From: Fodinibius sp052060035
GTDB lineage: Bacteria > Bacteroidota > Rhodothermia > Balneolales > Balneolaceae
DNA length: 64,000 nucleotides
Reading direction: 5' to 3'
Assembly (NCBI RefSeq): GCF_052060035.1
Contig: NZ_JBPOEA010000012.1
Location: 19,316 to 83,315, forward strand
In this document: in pieces, positions 8,263 to 17,831 of the stretch
Layout of the letters: each line of letters starts with the position of its first letter
Position numbering within the stretch: position 1 is the first letter of the stretch
Notes under the pieces: generated by a model
Databases searched by the model: none
What the model saw: the letters and a program-made list of their open reading frames with translations, nothing else
What the model was told of the DNA's origin: nothing
Made by a program: the position numbers and the translations under genes

Positions 8263-9435
8263 ATGGAATCAACTACTTTAGAAAAAGATACAGCTACCGA
8301 CCTAAGTGAGGATTTTCCACTGTTCGATAAGCTGCAAAACTATAAGCATGAACAGATTGTAGTCTGCTCGGAACCAACGATGGGACTTAAAGCCATCATT
8401 GCCGTTCACGACACGACTTTGGGTCCGGCGTTAGGCGGTGTACGAATGTGGCCCTATAATAATGAGCAGGAAGCTATTCGTGATGTCCTCCGTCTTTCTC
8501 GTGGGATGACCTATAAAGCAGCTATTTCCGGTCTTAATCTCGGTGGTGGTAAAGCTGTCATCATTGGCGACCCCCGCAAAGAAAAAAGCGAAGCTCTCTT
8601 TCGTGCTTTTGGTCGGTATGTTGACAGTCTCGGTGGGCGTTATATTACTGCTGAAGACGTGGGAACGGACGTTCAAGCAATGGAATGGATTCGTATGGAG
8701 ACCAAATATGTAACCGGTTTACCAAAAGCCATTGGTGGTAGCGGCGACCCCTCTCCCGTGACGGCATACGGCGTGTACCAGGGCATGAAAGCATGTGCCA
8801 AAAAAGCGTACGGATCTGACTCGCTTGAAGGAAAACGCATTTCCATCCAGGGGGCTGGACACGTCAGCTCATACCTTGCCGAATTTCTGGAAAAAGAAGG
8901 GGCTGAATTATTTATCTGTGATATTTATGAGGATAAAGTAAATGCTCTTGCCGAAAAGGTGGGTGCCGAAGTAGTCGATCCCGACGAGATTTACGGACTG
9001 GATGTCGATATTTTTAGTCCTTGTGCCCTCGGCGGTATTATCAACGATGACACCATGGACCAGTTCAACTGCGATATTATTGCCGGTGCGGCAAATAACG
9101 TACTTGATGAGGAAGAAAAACACGGTCAAATGCTATTAGATAGCGGCATTATTTATGCACCGGATTATGTTATTAATGCCGGAGGCCTGATCAATGTTGC
9201 CAGTGAGCTGGAAGGCTATAATGAGGAACGAGCACACGGCCAAGCAGAAAAAATTTATGATACCATACTTGATATCCTGAATTATTCTGAAGAAAATGAT
9301 ACCCCAACCTTTACCGCCTCTAATATTCTTGCAGAACAGCGCATGAGCAACGTCGGTAAAATTCATAATATTTATACGTCTCAAAGTAACTTTACCGGCC
9401 ATATCGGTGATCTTTACAAACATGCAAATCTGTAG
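8263..9435 (+). CDS. Leucine dehydrogenase (Glu/Leu/Phe/Val dehydrogenase family)
   Basis: This cytosolic enzyme reversibly deaminates branched-chain amino acids to 2-oxo acids with NAD, linking them to energy metabolism and branched fatty acid precursors. The 390-residue protein has the glycine-rich substrate region GGVRMW near 58-63 and catalytic lysines in MTYKAA (Lys85) and GGGKAV (Lys97). A Rossmann motif GAGHVSSYLAE follows. The short form and the GLNLGGGK pattern favour leucine over glutamate dehydrogenase. The ATG after a 24-codon in-frame upstream stretch is chosen because homology begins only beyond it. A terminator follows directly. Confidence 0.88.
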   Translation: MESTTLEKDTATDLSEDFPLFDKLQNYKHEQIVVCSEPTMGLKAIIAVHDTTLGPALGGVRMWPYNNEQEAIRDVLRLSRGMTYKAAISGLNLGGGKAVIIGDPRKEKSEALFRAFGRYVDSLGGRYITAEDVGTDVQAMEWIRMETKYVTGLPKAIGGSGDPSPVTAYGVYQGMKACAKKAYGSDSLEGKRISIQGAGHVSSYLAEFLEKEGAELFICDIYEDKVNALAEKVGAEVVDPDEIYGLDVDIFSPCALGGIINDDTMDQFNCDIIAGAANNVLDEEEKHGQMLLDSGIIYAPDYVINAGGLINVASELEGYNEERAHGQAEKIYDTILDILNYSEENDTPTFTASNILAEQRMSNVGKIHNIYTSQSNFTGHIGDLYKHANL

Positions 9436-9460
9436 AAGCAGTCCTTAAAACATTATATTT

Positions 9461-9492
9461 AAGGCGACCTAAATTTTTGGGTCGCCTTTTTT
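9461..9492 (+). terminator. Rho-independent terminator after leucine dehydrogenase
   Basis: AGGCGACC pairs with GGTCGCCT around an AT-rich loop and is followed by a run of six T. It lies 25 bases after the dehydrogenase stop. Confidence 0.85.
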
Positions 9493-9529
9493 GTTGTTCC
9501 CTTGATAAAACAGATAAAATTAGACGGTT

Positions 9530-10432
9530 ATGATTTCAAAAGAAGATTTTATACAGAAAGATCGCCTCATTAAAGGCATAGCAAAAGATAAAAACCTCAA
9601 AATTTCGGTTGTTAAAACAACCGATGTGGTTAAAGCCGCCCGTAAAAAACATGGCTTATCTTTGTTAAATACCATTTTACTCGGGCGCGCCCTTACGGGC
9701 ACTATGCTAATGGCATCAGAGCTGAAAGGCGAAGAGCGTATTAAGTTACGTATTGAGGGGCAGGGCCCAGTTAAACTACTTGTTGCCGAAGCAAACCGCG
9801 TGGGCGAAGTTCGGGGTTATGTTCAAAATCCCCAAGCAGAAATTAATTACAACAATGATACCAACATTGGAGATGGATTAGGGGTAGGCGTTTTAACTGT
9901 TAGCAAAACTCTGTATAACGAAGCCGAACCCCGTAACAGTAGCATTGAGCTCATCAACGGGAATATCACAGATGACCTGGCTTACTACATGGTACAATCT
10001 GAACAAATACCCTCAGCCATTTTACTTGATGTAGGCATTGACGAAAATGGCAATGTCACAGAAGCGGGAGGTCTGATGATACAACGCTTGCCGGATGCCC
10101 CTGAGGGAGCTATTGATCAGCTACAGCAAAAAATGCTGCAATTCGATTCAATCAGCCAAATGCTTTCCAATGATCTCTATATTGATGATATCATGGAAAA
10201 AGCAATGGATCCCATCAACGTAAAAGAACTTGATCGCCAGCCGGTCGACTTTTTCTGTCGCTGTACCCGCAAACGCTTTAAAGATGCCCTGGCAATGCTC
10301 GGCTACGACGACCTGAAGGAGATTAGTGATGAGGGGCAAGAGCTTGTTTGTCATTTTTGCAATGAACACTATCATATTAGCAAAGAAGAGATTGAAGAAT
10401 TACTGATGGAGACAAAAGCAAAAATGAATTAA
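9530..10432 (+). CDS. hslO: Hsp33 redox-regulated chaperone
   Basis: Hsp33 is a cytosolic holdase switched on when oxidation releases zinc from four C-terminal cysteines. The 300-residue protein has the Hsp33 N-terminal domain and the redox switch Cys243-x-Cys245 plus Cys274-x-x-Cys277 (FCRCTRKRF and VCHFCNEH), all intact. The first gene of a rightward run, it stands behind a terminator, so it has its own promoter. ndh follows about 90 bases later, which suits a role during respiratory oxidative stress, though co-regulation is not proven. Confidence 0.96.
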   Translation: MISKEDFIQKDRLIKGIAKDKNLKISVVKTTDVVKAARKKHGLSLLNTILLGRALTGTMLMASELKGEERIKLRIEGQGPVKLLVAEANRVGEVRGYVQNPQAEINYNNDTNIGDGLGVGVLTVSKTLYNEAEPRNSSIELINGNITDDLAYYMVQSEQIPSAILLDVGIDENGNVTEAGGLMIQRLPDAPEGAIDQLQQKMLQFDSISQMLSNDLYIDDIMEKAMDPINVKELDRQPVDFFCRCTRKRFKDALAMLGYDDLKEISDEGQELVCHFCNEHYHISKEEIEELLMETKAKMN

Positions 10433-10519
10433 CAATGAGTTAAAAGCTGCGGGTTCTAAAGTTTCAGTTTTTTGCTCCCCAAGCTGTAAACTTCAACTTT
10501 TAATATTCAATCAGCACTT

Positions 10520-11785
10520 ATGGGGCACAAACATGTTGTAATAGTCGGGGGTGGATTTGGGGGCATTTCTGCCGCAAAGCGGCTAAGAAAAGCTGACGTC
10601 GATATTACGATTATCGACAAGAATAACCACCACCTTTTCCAACCGCTACTTTACCAGGTTGCCACGGCCGCTCTTTCACCCGGTGATATTGCCGTTCCTA
10701 TTCGAGCTATAATGGGACAACGCAAGGGATTAAAAGTGCTACTTGGCGAAGTTGTTAACATCAATAAGCAAGAGAACTACGTTGAACTTAAAAGTGGTAA
10801 AAAAATCAGTTTCGATTACTTAATACTAGCGCCAGGGGCTCAGTATAACTATTTCGGAAACGAAGATTGGAAACAGCATGCTCCCGGACTTAAATCGGTA
10901 GGCGATGCCCTGCAAGTTCGGGAACGCATCCTACTCTCCCTTGAAAAGGCCGAACAGCTGGAGGATCCCAAACTGCGGGAACCCTACCTCACTTTTGTGG
11001 TTATCGGTGGTGGTCCAACCGGCGTTGAGATGGCCGGGGCTATCGCTGAAATCGTTAAACGTAATATGATGCGTGACTATAACACCTTTAGCAAAAATGA
11101 AACGCGCATATTTCTGGTTGAGGCTACTTCTAAAATTCTTAATGGATATCCTGACTCTCTTTCCGAAAAAGCTCGTAAAACACTTGAAGAGATGGGGGTA
11201 CGGGTATTATTAAACACCCCTGTTACTGATATCAATCATCAAAAAGTTTCGTTTTCGAAAGGCACCATTGAAACGCCAAATATCATCTGGGCAGCGGGTA
11301 TTGCGGCATCACCGCTGCTGAAATCCCTCGAAACCAAACAGGATCGTACTGGAAAGGTATTCGTTAATGATGACCTCTCGATTCCTAACCATGAAAATAT
11401 TTTCGTGATTGGGGATGCAGCACATAAAGTGGATAAGAATGGCAATCCGTTGCCGGCCTTAGCTCCTGTTGCTATCCAACAAGGGAAATTTCTGGGCAAC
11501 TTGATACAGGATGAAGGTAACGGAAAAGAACGTGATAGCTTCACTTTTGTCGATAAAGGTACGATGGCTACTATAGGACGTGCCAAAGCAGTTGCTGATA
11601 TTCGTGGTTTTAAATTCAGCGGTTTTTTCGCATGGATTATTTGGTCGGTAGTTCACATCTTCTTTTTAATTGGATTCCGGAACCGTTTCCGGGTTTTTAT
11701 TGAGTGGATGTGGCATTACTTTACATTCAAGCGTGGTGTGCGACTTATTACCGATCGATTCAGCACAGAAGAGGATAAAACATAA
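10520..11785 (+). CDS. ndh: Type II NADH dehydrogenase (NDH-2)
   Basis: NDH-2 passes electrons from NADH to quinone on the inner face of the membrane without pumping protons. The 421-residue flavoprotein has an FAD site VGGGFGGISAAK near residue 10 and an NAD site IGGGPTGVEMAG near 155. The AALSPGDIA segment and the VIGDAA flavin motif are typical of the family. Near the C-terminus an aromatic hydrophobic stretch (FFAWIIWSVVHIFFLIGF) followed by basic residues is the membrane anchor. It could serve alongside or instead of complex I. Confidence 0.92.
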   Translation: MGHKHVVIVGGGFGGISAAKRLRKADVDITIIDKNNHHLFQPLLYQVATAALSPGDIAVPIRAIMGQRKGLKVLLGEVVNINKQENYVELKSGKKISFDYLILAPGAQYNYFGNEDWKQHAPGLKSVGDALQVRERILLSLEKAEQLEDPKLREPYLTFVVIGGGPTGVEMAGAIAEIVKRNMMRDYNTFSKNETRIFLVEATSKILNGYPDSLSEKARKTLEEMGVRVLLNTPVTDINHQKVSFSKGTIETPNIIWAAGIAASPLLKSLETKQDRTGKVFVNDDLSIPNHENIFVIGDAAHKVDKNGNPLPALAPVAIQQGKFLGNLIQDEGNGKERDSFTFVDKGTMATIGRAKAVADIRGFKFSGFFAWIIWSVVHIFFLIGFRNRFRVFIEWMWHYFTFKRGVRLITDRFSTEEDKT

Positions 11786-11835
11786 TCCACATCCATAAAC
11801 TAAACTGAACTTGCTCTTTTTTTTAACACCCTGAT

Positions 11836-12978
11836 ATGTCAATCCGCAAACTTTTTCTCTACCTATTCATTATCACTTTTATTCCAGTTACCATACTGGC
11901 TCAGGACAAAAATATCCGCAATTATGGTATTGAAATCGGTGTATTGGATCCCGGTGAATATAATGCCATTACGGATGTAGCAGGTATTCAGGTGGGCCAC
12001 CAAACAATAATCGAAAGTGATAATATTCGAACTGGAGTAACCGCTATTCTTCCTCACAGTGGCAACATCTTCCAGCAAAAAGTGCCCGCTGCCGTTTATG
12101 TTGGAAACGGCTTTGGCAAGCTGGCCGGCTCCACCCAGATTGAGGAGCTTGGAAACTTGGAAACACCTATCATCCTCACCAATACTCTTAGCGTGCCAAC
12201 TGCCGCCGACGCACTTATTGATTATACCTTCGGCTTTTCAAAAAACGACAAAGTCCGTTCCGTAAACCCTGTCGTGGGTGAAACAAACGACGGATACCTG
12301 AACGATATCCGCGGTCGTCATGTAGATAAAAATCATATCCTAAAAGCAATAGATAGTGTACAAGCAGGTTCTGTTCCACAAGGAAATGTTGGAGCCGGAA
12401 CCGGAACCATTGCTTTTGGATTTAAAGGTGGAATTGGCACTTCCTCCAGAAAACTGCCAGCAAATTTGGGCGGCTATACGCTGGGCGTTTTAGTGCAAAG
12501 TAATTTTGGGGGCGTATTGCAAATTGCCGGCGTTCCAGTGGGTAAAGAGCTCGACAAGTACTATTTAAGTGATGAACTAAATGAATCGGCGGATGGCTCT
12601 TGCATGATTGTGGTAGCGACCGACGCTCCGCTTAATTCTCGCAACCTTAAACGCTTGGCCAAACGAGCAATGCTGGGACTGGCAAAAACCGGCGGCATCG
12701 CTTCTAACGGAAGTGGCGATTATGTGATTGCCTTCTCTACAGCCAAATCTGTACGTATCCCCTATCGTTCTGATCACCCCCTTCAAAAACAAAATGTATT
12801 GCGAAATAATGTTATGTCTCCACTATTTATGGCCGTTAACGAAGCTACTGAGGAGGCAATTATCAACTCTCTTTTTCATGCCGAAACGATGACGGGAAGG
12901 AATGGGAATACGGTTGAAGCGCTAGCCATCGATTCAGTACTTCAGATTATGGAAAAATATGGGAGACTGAACAAATGA
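11836..12978 (+). CDS. P1-family (DmpA-like) peptidase, exported
   Basis: P1 enzymes are self-cleaving Ntn-like hydrolases with L-aminopeptidase or D-amidase/D-esterase activity on peptides. The 380-residue protein begins with a signal peptide ending near residue 22 (VTILAQ), so it should work in the periplasm. The N-terminal IRNYGIEIG and DVAGIQVGH blocks are conserved. The autocatalytic site is present as SNGSGDYVIAFST, with the nucleophile Ser near 293 released by cleavage after Gly. The gene follows ndh by 50 bases. The natural substrate is unknown. Confidence 0.88.
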   Translation: MSIRKLFLYLFIITFIPVTILAQDKNIRNYGIEIGVLDPGEYNAITDVAGIQVGHQTIIESDNIRTGVTAILPHSGNIFQQKVPAAVYVGNGFGKLAGSTQIEELGNLETPIILTNTLSVPTAADALIDYTFGFSKNDKVRSVNPVVGETNDGYLNDIRGRHVDKNHILKAIDSVQAGSVPQGNVGAGTGTIAFGFKGGIGTSSRKLPANLGGYTLGVLVQSNFGGVLQIAGVPVGKELDKYYLSDELNESADGSCMIVVATDAPLNSRNLKRLAKRAMLGLAKTGGIASNGSGDYVIAFSTAKSVRIPYRSDHPLQKQNVLRNNVMSPLFMAVNEATEEAIINSLFHAETMTGRNGNTVEALAIDSVLQIMEKYGRLNK

Positions 12979-13041
12979 AAGGAATAGCCCTATTTAAGGC
13001 ATTACCAACCTTTGGAAGTTTCGATGATGCCAAATACGAAA

Positions 13042-13500
13042 CTATGTAGCAAATGAACTTCCGCAGCCGCAAGTCTCACTGGCATTAGGATTATCAAAGG
13101 TAAAGCCACGAGCATCAAGCCCATCCGGATAATCTACAGAAATACCTTTCAGATACATCATGTGCTTGGGATCAACTATGATCTTAATTCCCTGGCTGAT
13201 AATAATCTCATCTTCTTCAGATTCAAAATCAAAGCCAAGCTTATAGCTTAATCCCGAACAACCGCCGCCCTCAACAGCAACACGCAAACAGAGGTCGTCA
13301 TCAAGGTCTTCATCCTTTCGGATATGGCGAACCTGGTCGGCAGCCCGTTCAGTAAGTTGCACAGCCGGGCCGCTGAATTCCACATCAGCAGACTCCTGCA
13401 TCTCTTCCAATGGAGACGTACCATTCTGTTCGGTACTCTCATCTTCATCAACAAGATCAGCGATGACACTATCCAGATTGTCTTCGGGTTCAGCAGGCAT
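13042..13500 (-). CDS. IscA/ErpA-like iron-sulfur carrier with acidic N-terminal extension
   Basis: The HesB/IscA/SufA family delivers iron-sulfur clusters to apoproteins in the cytosol. The C-terminal 105 residues match the family, with cluster ligands Cys81 in GGGCSG and Cys144/Cys146 in ETCGCG. The first 44 residues are an unusual low-complexity acidic tail rich in Glu and Asp, which standard proteins of about 110 residues lack. No good start codon lies at the domain boundary, and the ATG is 17 bases after the AlbA_2 gene. Lipoyl synthase, a cluster-hungry client, is encoded a few genes upstream in the same direction. Confidence 0.88.
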   Translation of the reverse strand: MPAEPEDNLDSVIADLVDEDESTEQNGTSPLEEMQESADVEFSGPAVQLTERAADQVRHIRKDEDLDDDLCLRVAVEGGGCSGLSYKLGFDFESEEDEIIISQGIKIIVDPKHMMYLKGISVDYPDGLDARGFTFDNPNASETCGCGSSFAT

Positions 13501-13517
13501 TACAGTAGTTCTTAAAA

Positions 13518-14201
13518 TTAACGTTCATTTTCTTGTGTATACGTAAAATAATCAGTGTTATCCTTCCGGGTTAAATTCAGGATATCGGCCGCAACCAAAT
13601 TTACCAAGATTGCAGACGCCTTTTTACGAGGTATATCTACAATCTGTGCAAATTTTTTAACGGTTATTTCACCATATTCATTCAAATAGCGAAATAATTT
13701 TTGTTCATCCGGTCCATATTCAAACGTAACTCCTTCATCCGAATTACGTTTCTTAATAATTTCAATAAGTTCTTTGCTCGCTACCTTGTTTTGATCTTTC
13801 TCGCGCATAAAAACGACCTGTTCATTGTCGTCTTTTACAAACACCGGCTTATTGATCACTTCGGGCACTTTTATCACCAGAAGATCGCGGTCGCCAAAGT
13901 GTACGATCTCAATTTTAATATCCACCGCAGGCTCACAGAGCTTTTTAGCTGCTTTATCAAGCAAAAACTCTTCTTCCTGATATCCCATCACGCCCACCAG
14001 TGACTTATCATCATCTACTCCAATAAGCAGTGTTCCTCCTTTGGTATTGGCAAAAGCAGCAATTTCGCGGGCAATTTTATAAGCTGATGGGATGGTGCGC
14101 TTAAATTCCAGATATAACCCTTCGCCGGTCTGAGCCAGATTCTTCACATCAAGGTAATCCATCTCAGAAAGTGAGGCCGTACTGTGATTTTGAGAATACA
14201 T
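13518..14201 (-). CDS. AlbA_2 (Schlafen-type) domain protein with winged helix
   Basis: The N-terminal 130 residues form an AlbA_2 domain, with motifs LYLEFKRT, EIAAFANTKGG and LIGVDDD. This domain is found in putative transcription regulators and in Schlafen-like proteins with nucleic-acid activities. Residues from about 150 on (RKKASAILVNLVAADIL) look like a winged helix. A cytosolic regulator is likely, with target unknown. The ATG is preferred to an in-frame GTG two codons upstream. The gene lies between gpsA, 86 bases upstream, and the IscA-like gene, 17 bases downstream, so all may share a transcript. Confidence 0.8.
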   Translation of the reverse strand: MYSQNHSTASLSEMDYLDVKNLAQTGEGLYLEFKRTIPSAYKIAREIAAFANTKGGTLLIGVDDDKSLVGVMGYQEEEFLLDKAAKKLCEPAVDIKIEIVHFGDRDLLVIKVPEVINKPVFVKDDNEQVVFMREKDQNKVASKELIEIIKKRNSDEGVTFEYGPDEQKLFRYLNEYGEITVKKFAQIVDIPRKKASAILVNLVAADILNLTRKDNTDYFTYTQENER

Positions 14202-14287
14202 AGCCACTCAATCTTTTTTAGTACAAACGAAGATAATAACAAAATATTAAGCTTAAATGAACTTTTGTCCTGCTTACCCTCCCACTT

Positions 14288-15298
14288 TTAAATCACAATC
14301 TCTTCTTTTGGGTTCCGGGTCATCAAATCGTACAGCATATCTTTAGGATCTTCCTGCTCAAAAAGTACGCGATATACTGCCCCGGTAATCGGCATTTCAA
14401 CACCTAACTTATTACTCCAGTCAAGTACAGAGCGTGTTGTTTTGACGCCTTCAGCCACCATATTCATATGAGACACAATATCATCCAGGCTTTTGCCCTG
14501 ACCAATATTATAACCTACAAAACGGTTTCGACTGTGCTCACTGGTACAGGTTACAATCAAATCACCCATGCCTGCCAAACCTGAGAAGGTATCTTGCGAT
14601 GCCCCCAACTGCATACCCAGACGTTTCATCTCGTGTAATCCTCGTGTCATCAACGCTGCTTTGGCATTGTCACCAAGTTCAGCTCCGTCAACAATTCCGG
14701 CAGCAATAGCCATGATATTTTTTACAGCTCCACCGATCTCAACGCCAATAATATCATAGTTGAGATACACCCGGAACATAGGGGTCAAAAAAGTTTCCTG
14801 AATAATCTGCGTCGTACGCTTAGAATTGGCACTGGCCACCACCGTTGTAGGCTTAAACTTGCTGACCTCCTCGGCATGACTCGGCCCCGACAATACCCCA
14901 ATATGATCATCAACAATAGTACCTTCCAGCACTTCACTCAACACTTGAGACATCGTCATAAAGGTATCATTTTCGATCCCCTTGGCAACACTCACAACCA
15001 TTTCATCACCGTTAAGATGTGATTTTATATTCGAAGCCACCTCACGCATAGCATGTGATGGTGTTGCAAATACCACCATCTCGGGTTCATCGAAACATTC
15101 TTCGGGATCGGTTGAACATACCACGGAATCCGGCAGAGTTACATCAGAGATATAGGAGGGGTTGCGATGTCTTTTATTAATGCCATAGGCCACTTCCTTC
15201 TCCCGTGCCCAGAGCTGTACCTTGTTACCGGCACGTGCTAAAACAATTGACAACGCCGTTCCAAAACTACCGGCGCCAATAATAGTTATTTTCTTCAC
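14288..15298 (-). CDS. gpsA: Glycerol-3-phosphate dehydrogenase [NAD(P)+]
   Basis: GpsA reduces dihydroxyacetone phosphate to sn-glycerol 3-phosphate, the backbone of phospholipids. The 336-residue protein carries the GAGSFGTAL cofactor motif at the N-terminus, SGPSHAEE, the catalytic Lys in VKNIMAIAAG and the GxxRN-like SRNRFVGY loop. It starts with GTG five bases after plsY, whose product uses glycerol 3-phosphate, so both steps are encoded together. The protein acts in the cytosol. Confidence 0.96.
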   Translation of the reverse strand: MKKITIIGAGSFGTALSIVLARAGNKVQLWAREKEVAYGINKRHRNPSYISDVTLPDSVVCSTDPEECFDEPEMVVFATPSHAMREVASNIKSHLNGDEMVVSVAKGIENDTFMTMSQVLSEVLEGTIVDDHIGVLSGPSHAEEVSKFKPTTVVASANSKRTTQIIQETFLTPMFRVYLNYDIIGVEIGGAVKNIMAIAAGIVDGAELGDNAKAALMTRGLHEMKRLGMQLGASQDTFSGLAGMGDLIVTCTSEHSRNRFVGYNIGQGKSLDDIVSHMNMVAEGVKTTRSVLDWSNKLGVEMPITGAVYRVLFEQEDPKDMLYDLMTRNPKEEIVI

Positions 15299-15303
15299 AA
15301 TGG

Positions 15304-16008
15304 TTAACTACCGGATTGCGATTTCTCTTCTTTGTTAAGCCATCCTACGGCCGGACTAAAAGAGCTAACTTTGTTTTCCGTACCGTCTATCAGGCGTTTA
15401 ATATTTTCTTTATGCTTCACAATAATCGCCAACCCAATAATGCCGGCAAAAATGAGAATACTTCCATCAATATCCCAGCCATAAGCGTACCGAAGAGCCA
15501 CAAGTACCAAGGGATATACAAATGCAGAAATCAATGACGCTAACGATACAAATCGACTTTTGAGCAACACAATCACGAAAACAACAGTTGCAATCCCTAC
15601 TGATACCGGCTCGATACCGCAGAGCATGCCGGCAGCTGTAGCCATGCCCTTTCCACCATCAAAATTAGCATATAACGGAAACATGTGTCCCACTACCGCC
15701 GCAATACCGCAAGTAATACTCAAGAAAGAACCCAGGCTCCAGAACTCAAATAATGTAACCGGTCCCGCAGCAATATGATAGGCTAACTGGCTAATCCACA
15801 ACGAACTGGCAAAGCCTTTAAAAAAATCGATAGCCAACACAGCAACACCCGGCCGCCATCCCAAAAGACGAAACGTATTAGTCGCCCCAGCATTTCCACT
15901 GCCGTAATTACGAATGTCAACCCCCTTAACAATTTTTCCAACCCATATCGATGAGGGAATGGATCCCACCAGATAACTCAATAATAAAACAACTCCAAGT
16001 GCAATCAT
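15304..16008 (-). CDS. plsY: Acyl-phosphate:glycerol-3-phosphate acyltransferase
   Basis: PlsY is an inner-membrane enzyme that transfers an acyl group from acyl phosphate to glycerol 3-phosphate, the first step of phosphatidic acid synthesis. The protein has 234 residues, several membrane helices and the three family motifs: GSIPSS near the start, NYGSGNAGATN and later GHMFPLY...FDGGKG. Its C-terminal tail (from about residue 210) is polar and slightly longer than usual. It precedes gpsA by five bases, giving a substrate-supply pair. Confidence 0.96.
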   Translation of the reverse strand: MIALGVVLLLSYLVGSIPSSIWVGKIVKGVDIRNYGSGNAGATNTFRLLGWRPGVAVLAIDFFKGFASSLWISQLAYHIAAGPVTLFEFWSLGSFLSITCGIAAVVGHMFPLYANFDGGKGMATAAGMLCGIEPVSVGIATVVFVIVLLKSRFVSLASLISAFVYPLVLVALRYAYGWDIDGSILIFAGIIGLAIIVKHKENIKRLIDGTENKVSSFSPAVGWLNKEEKSQSGS

Positions 16009-16100
16009 ATTTTTTGATTAAGTGAGAAATGCTAATCCGATTAAATATAAAAGATCAAAAGGAAATATCGAGGTCAATCCTCAAATGGTCCCCAGAAAAC

Positions 16101-16979
16101 TTACACGTGCTTCTCGGCGTGATAGGAAGAACGGACCAGCGGGCCACTTTCAACATGCTCAATACCTAATTCTTCTCCAATCTCTTTATATTCCGCAAAT
16201 TGGTCGGGGTGCACCCACTCCTCAACCGGCTGATGCATCTTTGTAGGCTGCATATATTGTCCAATGGTAAGCACATCTACCTCGTGATCCACGCAATCTT
16301 TCATCAGCTCAATAACCTGCTCACGCTTTTCACCAAAGCCCACCATTATACCCGTCTTGGTTCGCAGTCCCTGATCTTTACAGCGCTGTAATAATTCAAG
16401 CGAACGTTCATACTTAGCCTGTGGGCGAATAGTACGATAGAGATCGGGCACCGTTTCCAGGTTGTGACTCAATACATCAGGCGGAGTATCAATCACAATT
16501 TGCAGGGCTTCCCAAACACCTCGAAAATCGGGGATAAGAGACTCAATAGTTACCCCGTCAATCGCTTCGCGAAGCTGTTTATGACACTCGGCAAAAATTG
16601 GCGCGCCGCCGTCTTCTCGCTCATCCCGATTCACCGATGTTAACACAACATGTTTCAGATCCATCTCTTTGGCTGCTTCAGTAACACGCCGCGGCTCATC
16701 CCAATCCAACCCCTGTACCGGCCGACCCGTTTTAACCGCGCAAAATGAGCAGGATCGCGTACATACATCCCCCAGAATCATAAAGGTGGCCGTTCCGTTG
16801 CCCCAGCATTCTCCCATATTTGGGCAGCGAGCCTCAGAGCAAACGGTGTTAAGCGATTGGTCCCGCACGGTCTCCGAAACCTCTTTAAATTTTTCACCGG
16901 ATGGTAGCTTTACACGTAGCCAATCCGGGCGACGCTGAGTGGTTTCGTTACGATCTACGACATTGAGTTCTTTAATCAT
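16101..16979 (-). CDS. lipA: Lipoyl synthase
   Basis: LipA is a radical SAM enzyme that inserts two sulfurs into protein-bound octanoyl groups to make lipoate. The 292-residue protein shows the auxiliary cluster motif CSEARCPNMGEC, the SAM cluster motif CTRSCSFC and a C-terminal RSSYHA serine motif, all needed for activity. lipB lies 18 bases upstream, giving the usual octanoyl-transfer then sulfur-insertion pair. An IscA-like carrier that could rebuild its sacrificial cluster is encoded in the same leftward block. Confidence 0.97.
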   Translation of the reverse strand: MIKELNVVDRNETTQRRPDWLRVKLPSGEKFKEVSETVRDQSLNTVCSEARCPNMGECWGNGTATFMILGDVCTRSCSFCAVKTGRPVQGLDWDEPRRVTEAAKEMDLKHVVLTSVNRDEREDGGAPIFAECHKQLREAIDGVTIESLIPDFRGVWEALQIVIDTPPDVLSHNLETVPDLYRTIRPQAKYERSLELLQRCKDQGLRTKTGIMVGFGEKREQVIELMKDCVDHEVDVLTIGQYMQPTKMHQPVEEWVHPDQFAEYKEIGEELGIEHVESGPLVRSSYHAEKHV

Positions 16980-16997
16980 GGAACTAAAATCAAAAAA

Positions 16998-17762
16998 TTA
17001 TTGCGATGCTGCTTTTTTATCCGATTTCTTAAGATACGAAAATTGATCGTCCAGTTCAGGGAGGGAATCTACCTTTTTTATGGATACATCAAACACATCC
17101 TCAAATTGCGATTTCAGATGTTCTTTTACCTGTGATTCATCAACTTGGTGCCCCAATAATGCTTCAAGGCTTGTCACTTCTTTATCTGTAATGCCACAAG
17201 GCACAATATGATCAAAATAACCGAGATCGGCGTTAACATTAAAGGCAAAACCATGCATCGTTACCCATCGGCTACAACGAATGCCCATAGCACATATTTT
17301 TTGGTCTCCCACCCACACGCCGGTTAATCCCTCGATGCGTCCGGCTTCAATACCATATTCGGCACAAGTTCGAATAATAACTTCTTCAAGATAGCGCAAA
17401 TACTTGTGCATATCGGTAAAGTAGCGATCAAGATCTAAGATAGGATATCCCACTATTTGTCCCGGACCGTGGTAAGTGATGTCACCGCCGCGATCAATTT
17501 CTATAAATTCGGCATCAATACTTGAGAGTTCAGCCATTCCTTTCAGCAAATGCTCCTTATCTCCACTTTTACCCAGCGTATACACGTGGGGATGCTCTAC
17601 AAAGAGAAGTACATCATTGCTTTCGTCACCCGGCTTGTAGAGTTTCTGCTTTTTTCGTCGGCTCAACTTTTCATCAACCAGGCGTTGCTGAATGGCTGTT
17701 TGCAAATCCCACACCGGACGGTAGGGAGCGTGACCCAAATCATAAAAACTCACCGTATTCAT
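16998..17762 (-). CDS. lipB: Octanoyl-[ACP]:protein N-octanoyltransferase
   Basis: LipB moves octanoate from acyl carrier protein to lipoyl domains of 2-oxoacid dehydrogenases and the glycine cleavage system. The 254-residue protein has RGGDITYHGPGQ, the catalytic Lys in GDQKICAMG and the nucleophile Cys in IVPCGI. The start at MNTVSF is chosen because the six upstream in-frame codons are not conserved in the family. A basic insert (RRKKQKLYK) lies near residue 35. lipA follows. A dihydrolipoyl dehydrogenase is encoded some 6 kb away. Confidence 0.95.
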   Translation of the reverse strand: MNTVSFYDLGHAPYRPVWDLQTAIQQRLVDEKLSRRKKQKLYKPGDESNDVLLFVEHPHVYTLGKSGDKEHLLKGMAELSSIDAEFIEIDRGGDITYHGPGQIVGYPILDLDRYFTDMHKYLRYLEEVIIRTCAEYGIEAGRIEGLTGVWVGDQKICAMGIRCSRWVTMHGFAFNVNADLGYFDHIVPCGITDKEVTSLEALLGHQVDESQVKEHLKSQFEDVFDVSIKKVDSLPELDDQFSYLKKSDKKAASQ

Positions 17763-17831
17763 AACCCAATGAAAATACAAAAGGTGAAGCGAAATAACTA
17801 CTGCATGAACCTCTTACGCCCTGATGCAGCA

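Noticed and set aside
12975..13049. A 24-codon frame overlapping the end of the P1-peptidase gene by ATGA
   Set aside because: It is very short, overlaps the convergent iron-sulfur carrier gene and has no recognisable motif. The ATGA overlap alone is not enough.
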